NCBI GenBank assembly: GCA_027295705.1
Contig: JAPUKJ010000142.1
Location: 1 to 37,977, forward strand
Direction: 5' to 3'
Source of the DNA: Ignavibacteria bacterium
GTDB lineage: Bacteria; Bacteroidota; Ignavibacteria; UBA10030; UBA6906
Length of the DNA stretch: 37,977 nucleotides
Position 1 is the first letter of the stretch; each line of letters starts with the position of its first letter. The notes under the pieces are model-generated. The model searched no databases. It was not told the origin of the DNA and saw nothing but the letters and a program-made list of their open reading frames with translations. The position numbers were made by a program, and so were the translations under genes. Of the stretch, positions 1 to 9,322 are shown one piece after another.

Positions 1-83
1 GCAAAATTGTACAACAGATCCATGTGAGGACGTGCCTCGCGCTCGAATTCACGCTGTTTGTTGGGTGCCTTAACAATTGGCAT
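1..83 (-). CDS. N-terminus of an RNA polymerase sigma factor (ECF/sigma-70 family), truncated by the window edge
   Basis: Minus-strand reading from ATG at 83 gives MPIVKAPNKQREFEREARPHMDLLYNFA..., matching the typical ECF start 'EFExEALPHxDALYNFA'. GGAG Shine-Dalgarno 6 nt upstream of ATG. Not in ORF track. Confidence 0.72.
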   Translation of the reverse strand, partial: MPIVKAPNKQREFEREARPHMDLLYNF

Positions 84-129
84 GTAGGTCTCCGGGGTCG
101 CTTCCTGAAATTCTCGAGTTGTGTTCAAA

Positions 130-158
130 AATGTACAACAAACAACTTCGATTTTCAA
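130..158 (-). promoter_or_regulatory. Putative sigma70-like promoter for the sigma factor gene (TTGAAA-N17-TACATT)
   Basis: Reverse complement shows TTGAAA (158-153), 17-nt spacer, TACATT (135-130), about 47 nt before the ATG at 83. Confidence 0.35.
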
Positions 159-214
159 CCCGTTACGAAATGGGGTCAAATACCTGCTACGTTATTAGGC
201 GCCCATTTTCCAAG

Positions 215-1459
215 TTACACTGTGGGGTAGTAAAGCTGCAGTTTGTCAAAAAGATCTTCCAGGGATAAGACCTGTTCTGAAGCGAGCGTCGTAGATGCAA
301 GTCTTCTTCCGTGCCCATCGACTATCTGAAGGCCTGCATAGACGCTAAGGTCACCTATATCTTTTACAGTAACAACCGGTCGGGCCAAATTCCCACCTGG
401 ATTCTTCACAGGCCTATTGTGTTTTGGTTCAAGACTCAGTCCAATCTCAACAGGGTGAGACCAACCCTTTGGATGTTCCATCACAATATTGCGAATGATA
501 ATATCATAAACATTTTTCCCGTTGGCCTTGAGATGAAAATAGTAGTCGAGGTCAACATCCTGATAGGAGCCGTTACCGATCGCGTGAACAGCCGATAGGA
601 TCGCAACATAATTAAGCTTGCGAATGAAGACCTTCTTTCTATCGTTGGGCCAGTGGCCTGACTCGAGAAGTAAAGTGCTCGTTCCCCAGCCCAGCATATT
701 CTCGCCGAATGCGCGCGGCTCAAATGAGTCATCATATGCTGCTATGTGACCTTCGATAAACTGGTTCAGCGATCTGACAATCAGTGCTGCTACGCGCATC
801 GCACGCAGCCGCGCACGCGGCGTCGTCTTCCTCTCATCCAGCGCCGGAGCAAGCAACGCAACAGCAGTCACTGCCTTTGAATTCCCGACTGTACCAAGTT
901 CCTGGTCGTGCAAATTAAATCCGAATATTGGCCTTAGGCATCGCTGGGCGTTCCGAAGAATACGTGCCTCCGGTGTCGCAAGAGAACGCGCATCGCGGTT
1001 CACGTCGATTTCGACTGCTGTCCTTCGCTCCACGCGTTCAGCACCATCGGGGTTAAGCATTGGAATGAAGTGCAAAGTGGTTCCTGCCAACAACTTTTCC
1101 AGCCAGATTTCATTAGAGTTGCGGTGCACCATGAGGTTGAAGATATCCATCAGAGCCAGCGTTCCTGTTGACTCGTCGCCGTGCATTTGCGACCATAACA
1201 GGATCTTCCTACTACCCAAACCACATGTGACGAGATTTATGGACCGTCCTTCGAGCGAACAACCCAATTCCTCGATTTTCAGCAGATCGTTGCTTTTATC
1301 TGCAAGCCTACGTAACTCCTCAACGATTTCCCTATGCACACAATTCGTTGGTTGGAGATGATCGAGTCTGTATTCTGGATACGTTGAGAAAAGATGCCTT
1401 GCTAGTGTGCTGGGGATCATGTGAGGTCTATGGGTACGCCGGAGTGGTATGCATTGCAA
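215..1459 (-). CDS. M14-family zinc carboxypeptidase-like protein (start may be the Met at 1420)
   Basis: 414 aa ORF; zinc-site MHGDESTG, later FNLHDQE histidine, NPDGAERVERRTAVEIDVNRD, and a candidate catalytic Glu in TLLLESGHW. Confidence 0.8.
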   Translation of the reverse strand: MQCIPLRRTHRPHMIPSTLARHLFSTYPEYRLDHLQPTNCVHREIVEELRRLADKSNDLLKIEELGCSLEGRSINLVTCGLGSRKILLWSQMHGDESTGTLALMDIFNLMVHRNSNEIWLEKLLAGTTLHFIPMLNPDGAERVERRTAVEIDVNRDARSLATPEARILRNAQRCLRPIFGFNLHDQELGTVGNSKAVTAVALLAPALDERKTTPRARLRAMRVAALIVRSLNQFIEGHIAAYDDSFEPRAFGENMLGWGTSTLLLESGHWPNDRKKVFIRKLNYVAILSAVHAIGNGSYQDVDLDYYFHLKANGKNVYDIIIRNIVMEHPKGWSHPVEIGLSLEPKHNRPVKNPGGNLARPVVTVKDIGDLSVYAGLQIVDGHGRRLASTTLASEQVLSLEDLFDKLQLYYPTV

Positions 1460-1584
1460 GTGGATTCAGGTGAAGACCCTGGGCACAAAATACCAGAGTC
1501 CGGTAAATGCGAGGAAAACGCGAGGCAGGCTTCCCCCCAGGATTCTCGATTTTTCAAAGGATCACAAGAACAACAGTGGCTACA

Positions 1585-4500
1585 CTAATTCTGTTTCTCA
1601 TGCTGCTCCAATGCTTCGAAGTACTTCTTGATCAACTCCTCGTAATCCTTCGCATATCCTTCTTCCATCGCCTTCAGCATATCTTGTCTCAGACGGTTCT
1701 TACCTTCCTGCGTTGTCAGATCAAGGTCTGCTGCCGTGCTTCTAGTTATATCTCTTCCAGACTCCGCACTTCGTCTCTTTTCATAGTCCCGCTCCCGCAT
1801 GGAACGTTGCGAATCAAGCAACCGGGAGAGGATTCTCTCCTGTTTGCGTAGCGTTTCCGGGTTGACGTTTTCCTGAGCAAGATCGGTTTGAACTTCTCTC
1901 ATATCCTGAGCGATCCGGTTCAAATCTCCCAGCAGTTTGCTCAATTCTCCAGAGTTGGAGGCTTCCTTTGCGAGCTGTTCAAGGGACTTTCTGACCATGC
2001 CCTGTTCACCAGCGAGCCGCGCCAATTCTGCAGCCTGCTGAGGGCTCATGCCTCCAAGGTTCTGCGTACCTTGGTTAATACCTTGCTGCATGCCGGTCAA
2101 ACCCTGCAACCGCTGCATTAATCCTGCCATTCCAATACCCTGTCCACCGCCTTGCATCATCGCGTTCATTGCATTTTGAACTTGCTGAGCAGCCTCGTTA
2201 AGTGATCCCATTGCAAAGGACTGTTGCTGCCCGGCTGCCCGCCCATTTCGGCCTCCAAGTGATTGCATTGCATTGTTCATTTCTCGCATAGCATCGCCAA
2301 TCGACTTTCCCATCTCTGGTGTAATGCCAAACGTTTTTTGAGAAAGATGAGAGAGTCTATCAATGATCTTTCCAAGGTCCCGCATCACCTCCATCTGCTC
2401 CTGCGCATTCTCTCGGAATCCCTGTGAGTTCTGCTCTAGACTTTCTGATTCGTTCCTCAGATCTTCCTGTCGCTTCGAAAGCTCGAGGAGGTCTTGCAGC
2501 GCTTTCCGCATCTCGTTCACAATTTGCCGTTGCTGGTTTTCTCTCATTGCCCGCTGCATCTGCTGCAACTGCTGCATAAACCGTCCCAGTTTGCCCGCAG
2601 CCTGTTTCTGGTTCTGCAGCGCTTGCCGCACCTGTTGCTGCTGCAGTTGTTCACTGATTTGCTCCATCAGTTCAGCTAACTGACTTTGTTCCAAGTTTCT
2701 TTTTGCTTCCTTGATTTCAGACAGTGGCATTTCGCTCGGAAATTCTTCCATCTTCTTCTGTAATTCAGCAAGTTCCTCCTGTAGTTGATCAAGCTGATCC
2801 TTCAGCTGTTTTTGCTCTTCTGCAAGTTTAGCTAGTTTATCTGCGTCACGCGGGTTCATCTGCGATGTTTTCTTCTGGAGCTCATTCTGTTGCTTCATCA
2901 GTTCTTCGGCACGCTTGAGAACTTCATCCACCTTTTGTTCAATTTGAATCCGTTTCAACAGGTTTATTGTCCGTTCAATTCCCCTGCGGAAGGTTTCTTC
3001 TGAGAAGTTGAACTGCTGTAAAGCTTTCTTCATCGCCTCTGGATTCATCTGCTGCAATGCTTGCTGCATTTTCTTCATTGCTTCGGCAAATTCAGGCGAG
3101 TTCATCTGCTCCATTAATCGCTGTAGCTCCGTGTACTTCTCCAGAGTTTCTCTCGAAAGGAACTGGTGTTTCTCCATCTCGTTCACCATCCGCTCCACCA
3201 TTTTGTTCACTTCGTCAATCTTCTGCTGAACTGCCTCGTACTTACGCAGTAGTGTCTCCGTTCGTTTCTGTTCCTGCCAATCCATCTTTTTCTGATTCTT
3301 CCTTATGTCCTGATGCAGCTCGTCAAGGTCCCTCTTCGCCTCCCGAGCATTCTCCAGGGCCTCCTTCATTTTTTCAATGCTAACATCATGACCTGTGTCA
3401 AGGTCGCTGAAAACCTCATCCAGAGATGGCAGACGAAGCGTGTACACTTCACTGCGTGCTGACTTTGGGCCGGAAATATTATCATTATCAAACACTTCAA
3501 TGTAGTATCTAACCACATCCTCGGGCACAAGGCTCAGGCTCTTGAGGGACCAGAGGTGGGCTACCAACGCTTCAGCGCGCGTACGGTCCACGAGAGGAAT
3601 ATTCATGAAGGAGAATTCTTCGGCAGGCTTTTCATAACGCGACTGAACGAGTCTCTGAGCAAGACGCAACCTGGTAAAACCATAATCATCGGTTATCCGA
3701 AACAACATGTTGAGTTGTTCATTCCCCGCTATATCCATGTCGGCGCCAGGCAATTCTATCCGCGCGCTTGGGAACGCATCCGGGATGATCTTCAGCGTGT
3801 ACTCGATGGGCTCTGTATTGATAATCCCATCGTGATCTTTCAGGAAAATGTGATACGCTCCTTCCTTCCTTAATTCAAAATCGCCTGAAGCTTTCGCTCC
3901 GTTCACATTCAAAAACAACTCCGAATTATCATCGAACACAAGTTTCGCTTCGGCAAGATCCTTGTTGGCTTCAATTAAGAAGGCAACCCTCGTGCCTTTA
4001 AGGGCCGTTACATCGCCAATATTATTGTCAAGCTGCTTTGCAGAGAGTTTTGTATACGATGGGAACGTAACGCGAAGTTGCAGCATCTTCACAATTGGTT
4101 TGTCTATTACGCTCAATGTAAACTCGTCGCTACGGATCGAACCTGAACTCACAAAGTAGCTTGTGGTAGATTTGAGCGAGGTAAATTCATGTCTAAACGT
4201 ACCGTCTGTCCTTTGTACGAGCTTCTTCTGATCGTATTCGATCTGCCCTGCGGGCTTGCTAGAAAGAAAGACGTGTTGCTGCGGCTGCCCGTTTATCCGA
4301 ACAATTATGGGGATCGTCTGACCCTTCACAACTTCTTTGTCACCGGGCTCGACAACAAACACAAACGGCACTGGCTCCGCAAATGACTGATTGTAGTTTA
4401 GAAGTCGGTACGCAGAACCGGGCAACAGGATAAAAACGAGAATGCCAACGCCAACCGCTACCCCAAGGAACTTGCTCAAACGCCGCGATCGAGAGTAGTC

Positions 4501-4962
4501 AACAATTGAGTTGAAGTCCAACAATGCCATCTCCTTCCGCACGTCTTCAAACGATGCGTCGATCAACTCTACTGAATAGAGTTGCGTGCGATCTCGCTCA
4601 TGAAATAACTGGAGGATATTTTCAAGGCGATCTCTCACGTGAGGATACTTCAACCCTACTTTGTGGGCAGTAGAGAGATTGCTTTCGTTTGAAAGGATGC
4701 CAAACAACCGGAGAGCCGGTCGCGCAACAAGCCACAAAATCAGACTGGTTCCAAGCAGCAGGAGAAGAAAAAAGATGATGGTTCGTGGGACTGTACCAAG
4801 GTACAGTGCTTCCTCAAGAAGAAGGGCGAGGAGAAGCAATCCGGTGAGTACAAATGCGGAGAGCAGCGTTCCACCGATGAGCTCGGCAATGTTCTCCTTC
4901 TTTCTCGACGCCGCTAGTCGTGAAGTAATCTCGCCGTATATCTTTGAGGTCACCTGAGTCAT
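1585..4962 (-). CDS. DUF4175-type large membrane/coiled-coil protein
   Basis: 1125 aa; N-terminal TM helices, beta-rich middle, long Q/M/E-rich coiled coil, as in DUF4175 proteins; adjacent to a DUF4159 gene. Confidence 0.75.
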   Translation of the reverse strand: MTQVTSKIYGEITSRLAASRKKENIAELIGGTLLSAFVLTGLLLLALLLEEALYLGTVPRTIIFFLLLLLGTSLILWLVARPALRLFGILSNESNLSTAHKVGLKYPHVRDRLENILQLFHERDRTQLYSVELIDASFEDVRKEMALLDFNSIVDYSRSRRLSKFLGVAVGVGILVFILLPGSAYRLLNYNQSFAEPVPFVFVVEPGDKEVVKGQTIPIIVRINGQPQQHVFLSSKPAGQIEYDQKKLVQRTDGTFRHEFTSLKSTTSYFVSSGSIRSDEFTLSVIDKPIVKMLQLRVTFPSYTKLSAKQLDNNIGDVTALKGTRVAFLIEANKDLAEAKLVFDDNSELFLNVNGAKASGDFELRKEGAYHIFLKDHDGIINTEPIEYTLKIIPDAFPSARIELPGADMDIAGNEQLNMLFRITDDYGFTRLRLAQRLVQSRYEKPAEEFSFMNIPLVDRTRAEALVAHLWSLKSLSLVPEDVVRYYIEVFDNDNISGPKSARSEVYTLRLPSLDEVFSDLDTGHDVSIEKMKEALENAREAKRDLDELHQDIRKNQKKMDWQEQKRTETLLRKYEAVQQKIDEVNKMVERMVNEMEKHQFLSRETLEKYTELQRLMEQMNSPEFAEAMKKMQQALQQMNPEAMKKALQQFNFSEETFRRGIERTINLLKRIQIEQKVDEVLKRAEELMKQQNELQKKTSQMNPRDADKLAKLAEEQKQLKDQLDQLQEELAELQKKMEEFPSEMPLSEIKEAKRNLEQSQLAELMEQISEQLQQQQVRQALQNQKQAAGKLGRFMQQLQQMQRAMRENQQRQIVNEMRKALQDLLELSKRQEDLRNESESLEQNSQGFRENAQEQMEVMRDLGKIIDRLSHLSQKTFGITPEMGKSIGDAMREMNNAMQSLGGRNGRAAGQQQSFAMGSLNEAAQQVQNAMNAMMQGGGQGIGMAGLMQRLQGLTGMQQGINQGTQNLGGMSPQQAAELARLAGEQGMVRKSLEQLAKEASNSGELSKLLGDLNRIAQDMREVQTDLAQENVNPETLRKQERILSRLLDSQRSMRERDYEKRRSAESGRDITRSTAADLDLTTQEGKNRLRQDMLKAMEEGYAKDYEELIKKYFEALEQHEKQN

Positions 4963-4966
4963 TCCT

Positions 4967-5638
4967 TCAATGCGTCAATGCCCACACGACAATGTTCGTT
5001 CCAAACTTCAACGCATCAAGGCGCTTGCGCTCCGGATCGTTATGTACTTGCGGATCGGCCCAACCATCACTGGGGTTGGCTTCGTAGGTATAATAGACAA
5101 CGAGCCGTTTGTTATGGAAAAGGCCAAATCCCCGTGCGGGCTTCTCGTCATGTTGATGGATTTTCGGAGGACCCTTGGGAAAATCGAACTGACAATGATA
5201 AATACCGTGACTGAAAGGAAGCTCAACCAACTCCTGTCTTGGAAAGACCTTTTTCATCTCGCGGCGAAATGCGTTGTCCATGCCGTAGTCATCATCAGCA
5301 TATAGGAAACCACCGTTCTGAAGATAGGTTCGCAGCCTGTTAACCTCAACTTCATTGAACGAAATATTGCCATGTCCGGTAATGAAGACCAAGGGATATG
5401 AATAGAAATTCTCACTTGCAATCTCAACATATTCGTATCTTGCATCCACCTCAATTTTAGTATTCTTTCCAACAAAATTAAGGAGGTTCACCTCTGCTGA
5501 GGGATCGTTATACCAATCACCGCCGCCTGAGTATTTCAGACGTGCAATCCTGAAGGCACTTGAAACTTGAGTATGCTGGGCACGGCTTAATTCGGAGAGA
5601 CCTGTAAGAGCCAGAAGAATAAAGGCAACAATTCTCAT
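4967..5638 (-). CDS. DUF4159 domain-containing protein with signal peptide
   Basis: ORF track starts at 5704; internal ATG at 5638 gives MRIVAFILLALTGLSELSRAQ signal peptide. FITGHGNISFNEVEVNRLRTYLQNGGFLYADDDYG is typical of DUF4159. Confidence 0.78.
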   Translation of the reverse strand: MRIVAFILLALTGLSELSRAQHTQVSSAFRIARLKYSGGGDWYNDPSAEVNLLNFVGKNTKIEVDARYEYVEIASENFYSYPLVFITGHGNISFNEVEVNRLRTYLQNGGFLYADDDYGMDNAFRREMKKVFPRQELVELPFSHGIYHCQFDFPKGPPKIHQHDEKPARGFGLFHNKRLVVYYTYEANPSDGWADPQVHNDPERKRLDALKFGTNIVVWALTH

Positions 5639-5862
5639 CTGCACAATCTCATTTTCACACGCCTGAGGCTTACTCAATCTATTAAACGTAGTTGGAAGAC
5701 GCAATGGGGACGTGTTGTTACGCGTGCAGGAAGTTCGCAGGGTTGACTTACGGTCCTCCCTTTCAAGAAAAATGGCCCGTCCTGATGCCTTTCATCTATA
5801 TTGATGGGGAATCAGAACGGACCACTGATGCGAAGCCACCCCTCACCACTGTGAAACCGAGC

Positions 5863-7041
5863 TTAGTCCATGATCTTTCTGAGAAACGCAGGCTTTTCCG
5901 GATCAGCCTTGTCAATCTTTTGCCGATCAGCCTCTTCTTCCCTGTGGTATGGGTTGACCGTAATATCCACACCGCGCCTCACGAACGCCGGCTCATCCAG
6001 TTTCTGCAGCTCAGCCGCACCAGTTGGTATGCGATCAATGACGCGAACTGGCTTCCCGGTTCGCATCGGAACCGACGCACCAGGGCGACGGTTAAAGCCC
6101 GTTGCAATAACCGTTACCATGATCTCGTCCTTGGCGTTCTCATCCACCACAGCGCCCAGAATAACGTTTGCCTCCCCTCCTGCCGCTTCATGAATAATCT
6201 CGGTTGCTTCATCAATCTCTACAAGCGACATCGATGGCCCACCAGTAATATTCACAAGAACACCCTGCGCACCTGAAATGGAAACATCCTCCAGCAGAGG
6301 ACTTGAGATCGCAGCATGAGCTGCCTCAACCGCGCGGTTTTCACCACTGCTTATACCAGAACCCATCACGGCGTCACCCATCTCACGCATCACTGTACGC
6401 ACGTCAGCAAAGTCGACGTTGATAAGACCTGGAACGGTAATCAACTCGGAGATCCCTCGTGTGGCACTGTGTAGCACCTGGTTTGCAATGTCGAATGCTT
6501 CCTGAAGCGGCGTAGCCCGCTCAACTATTGACAGAAGTTTCTGGTTTGGGATAACGATACATGTATCAACTTGTTTCCTTAACTCCTCGATCCCTAGTTC
6601 CGCTTGCGCCATTCGTTTCTTACCCTCACAGTTGAAGGGCCGTGTCACAATTCCAACGACCAGGGCGCCAACGCTCTTGCCAATATTTGCAACAAGCGGT
6701 CCACCACCAGTACCGGTGCCGCCCCCCATCCCCGCTGTAACGAACACCATATCGCTCCCGGTCAATGCGCGGGCAATTTCATCACGATCTTCCTCCACCG
6801 CACGGTGCCCAATCGAAGGATCCGCGCCTGCACCAAGACCGCGCGTTAGATTCTTACCGATCTGTATCTTGTTGGGCGCCTCACTCCTCTCCAATGCCTG
6901 CAGATCACAATTGATAGCGAAAAAGTCAACGCCATGTAATCCTCTTTTGATCATACTATTAATGGCATTGCCGCCGCCGCCGCCAAGACCAACAACCCGA
7001 ATCTTTGCGCCACGATCGAGGTAGTTGTCGAATTCAATCAT
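5863..7041 (-). CDS. ftsZ: Cell division protein FtsZ
   Basis: GGGGNAINSM, tubulin signature GGGTGTG, and C-terminal peptide KPAFLRKIMD. Confidence 0.98.
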   Translation of the reverse strand: MIEFDNYLDRGAKIRVVGLGGGGGNAINSMIKRGLHGVDFFAINCDLQALERSEAPNKIQIGKNLTRGLGAGADPSIGHRAVEEDRDEIARALTGSDMVFVTAGMGGGTGTGGGPLVANIGKSVGALVVGIVTRPFNCEGKKRMAQAELGIEELRKQVDTCIVIPNQKLLSIVERATPLQEAFDIANQVLHSATRGISELITVPGLINVDFADVRTVMREMGDAVMGSGISSGENRAVEAAHAAISSPLLEDVSISGAQGVLVNITGGPSMSLVEIDEATEIIHEAAGGEANVILGAVVDENAKDEIMVTVIATGFNRRPGASVPMRTGKPVRVIDRIPTGAAELQKLDEPAFVRRGVDITVNPYHREEEADRQKIDKADPEKPAFLRKIMD

Positions 7042-7100
7042 TGGTACTTTCTCCTTTAAAGTGGTGGGATGGGTTACATTGAACTTTGTTTTTTTGTCAG

Positions 7101-8333
7101 TTAGAGCTCGTCAAACCACGCTTTCATTTTCGTCAGAACGCTGCCAACCCCCCTGCCGCTCCTGCCACCTACACTTATGGCCGCTTTGTCCTGATATTTC
7201 AACCCGTAATATACCAACCCTACTGCAGTGGAGTAAGTTGGGTTCTGAATTTCGCGAACAAGTCCTCCTGAGAATCCATAAGGAATCCCAATTTTTGCAG
7301 GCATACCCAGCACCTCACTAGCTAGTTCAACCGTTCCCTTAATGAGCGCACCCCCGCCCGTTAGGACAACCCCTCCCGAAAGATGCCTAGCGTACCCTGA
7401 ACGTTTGATCTCGAGCTCCGCAATCTCAAAAATCTCCTCCATGCGAGGTTGGATAATTTGGGCAAGCAAATGTTTGTCTATTTTTATCGGGGACCGTCCA
7501 CCAACGCCTGGTAGAATAATCGGCTCGTTGTCTACTACCGCTGGAGCATATGCAAAGCCGTGCTCTTGCTTAAGCTTCTCAGCTTGCTCGTTCAGAATTC
7601 CAAGGGCTTTGCGAATATCGTCGGTAACTTTCTTACCTGCAATTCCTATGACCGCAGTGTGACGAATTGTTCGTTCTTCAAATACTGCAAGGTCTGTCGT
7701 GCCGCCGCCTACATCAAGCAGTGCAACACCCACCTCTTTCTCCTCGTCGCCCAAGACTGCATAACTTGAGGCAAGAGGCTCAAGGACCATGTCACTTATC
7801 TGCAATCCCGCCCGCTGCACACATTTGTATATGTTTTGTGCCGCGGTCACCAAGCCTGTGATGATGTGAACATTTGCTTCCATTCGCACTCCCGACATGC
7901 CAAGCGGGTCATAGACACCATCCTGTCCATCAATAATGAACTCCTGAGGGATAACATGTATGATCTTCCTATCCGCTGGAAGGGCAACGCGCTTGGTGTC
8001 TTCAATCAACCGATCAATATCTGCTTGTTTCACCTCATTATCAGGCCCACTGATGCCGATAACACCGCGGCTCTGAAAGCTCTGAATGTGATCCCCAGCG
8101 ATACCTACGATCACAGACTTGATCGGTACACCAGACTGGGACTGAGCGTTTGCCACTGCATTGCTAATAGAACTTATGGTTCTATCGATGTGGGTCACCA
8201 CTCCTCGCATCATGCCATCAGATGGACTACGACCAACGCCTAGAATATTAATTCTCCCGTTCTCATCCGTGCCCGCAACAACTGCACAGACCTTCGTCGT
8301 TCCAATATCTAAGCCAATAATAATGTCGTCCAT
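7101..8333 (-). CDS. ftsA: Cell division protein FtsA
   Basis: IIGLDIGTTKVCAVVA, LLDVGGGTTDLAVF, VVLTGGGALIKG. Confidence 0.97.
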   Translation of the reverse strand: MDDIIIGLDIGTTKVCAVVAGTDENGRINILGVGRSPSDGMMRGVVTHIDRTISSISNAVANAQSQSGVPIKSVIVGIAGDHIQSFQSRGVIGISGPDNEVKQADIDRLIEDTKRVALPADRKIIHVIPQEFIIDGQDGVYDPLGMSGVRMEANVHIITGLVTAAQNIYKCVQRAGLQISDMVLEPLASSYAVLGDEEKEVGVALLDVGGGTTDLAVFEERTIRHTAVIGIAGKKVTDDIRKALGILNEQAEKLKQEHGFAYAPAVVDNEPIILPGVGGRSPIKIDKHLLAQIIQPRMEEIFEIAELEIKRSGYARHLSGGVVLTGGGALIKGTVELASEVLGMPAKIGIPYGFSGGLVREIQNPTYSTAVGLVYYGLKYQDKAAISVGGRSGRGVGSVLTKMKAWFDEL

Positions 8334-8383
8334 GATGACCCTTTCTCAACAAAGTAAAACGACAAGTGGACCTTACTGCGACA

Positions 8384-9223
8384 TCATCCCAATGTAACAG
8401 GATTTATCTTCGCCATCGGAATAAGCCTCTCAGGTGGTGGTCTGCTAAACGTGCTAATCGCTTCCTTTTTGTCAGGCTTCCAACATACAACAACCTGATC
8501 GTTGAACCGCAAGTCGACATATTTAAGCTCCTGCGGACCGCGATAGATAACGAACTCCTCCCAAAAGGTATTGAACTTTAGGAGCTTCATGTCAGTATCA
8601 CCGTGACCGAATATGACCGGTACACCATATTCTGCGGTGTAAAAGACTAGGTTTTTGTCACCATCGATACGTATCTCGGAAATGCGACGGAACAGCCCGT
8701 CGCCGATCCCCTGAGCCACAGCTGCAATACCCACTGCCTCCCGGATACTTAACGAGCCGACCTGATTTCCTGGGGTAAAATCAGTCTTATCTAAGGTTCC
8801 GGTGATTACTGGAAGATCCATGATATCGCCTGGTTCGGCCGGGGGCAAGATGTATCCCTCATTGTCGAGATAATGAACCCGCCCCACGATGGCCGCCACA
8901 ATCGGTACACGCTCTACTATGGAAAGAACTATACGATTGGGCACTTCGCGCTTGACCGACACTGACTTGACAAACAGATTTTCATGAACCCTTTCTTGCA
9001 CTGCGTAAAGGTTAACTTTGAATAAATTGTCACCCTTTTCTATTCCTGCCAAGATCAGAACTTCTTCATCGTCCAGGATTCGATTTCCCTCAACCCGCAC
9101 GCTTGTAACTTTCAAATCTCGTTTCCAGATATTGGCCCCCACAACAACTCCTAGGAAGCTCGCGATCAGCAACGTCATCAATAGCGTGTGCCATCCAAAA
9201 CCCTTGTCCGTCTGCCTATTCAT
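8384..9223 (-). CDS. ftsQ: FtsQ/DivIB-type division protein (POTRA)
   Basis: Single N-terminal TM, POTRA-like segment VTSVRVEGNRILDDEEVLILAGIEKGDNLFKVNL; between murC and ftsA. Confidence 0.9.
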   Translation of the reverse strand: MNRQTDKGFGWHTLLMTLLIASFLGVVVGANIWKRDLKVTSVRVEGNRILDDEEVLILAGIEKGDNLFKVNLYAVQERVHENLFVKSVSVKREVPNRIVLSIVERVPIVAAIVGRVHYLDNEGYILPPAEPGDIMDLPVITGTLDKTDFTPGNQVGSLSIREAVGIAAVAQGIGDGLFRRISEIRIDGDKNLVFYTAEYGVPVIFGHGDTDMKLLKFNTFWEEFVIYRGPQELKYVDLRFNDQVVVCWKPDKKEAISTFSRPPPERLIPMAKINPVTLG

Positions 9224-9322
9224 CCTCTTTATCTATTGAGTATCATGATAATTCCCACAGCATGTAATCTTCAAAAAACCAATGTTATTCTCCTAAATGA
9301 AACTCGATTATCTCTCTCGGTT

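Noticed and set aside
8-140. Direct repeat TGTACAACA at 8-16 and 132-140
   Set aside because: Only 9 bp, two copies, one in coding and one in promoter sequence; probably chance.
24-268. Plus-strand ORFs 24..230 and 77..268
   Set aside because: Antisense to the recognisable sigma factor start and its promoter region; no family resemblance.
2363-3383. Plus-strand ORFs rich in Cys/Ser (e.g. 2363..2683, 3008..3229)
   Set aside because: Shadow translations of the Gln/Met/Glu coiled-coil codons of the DUF4175 gene on the minus strand.
1585-4962. Low-complexity CAG/CTG-rich segment as a tandem repeat or CRISPR-like array
   Set aside because: Explained by Gln/Met/Leu-rich coiled coil; no regular repeat-spacer pattern.
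5692-6276. 194-aa plus-strand ORF opposite ftsZ
   Set aside because: Mostly antisense to ftsZ, no recognisable motif, no convincing ribosome site.
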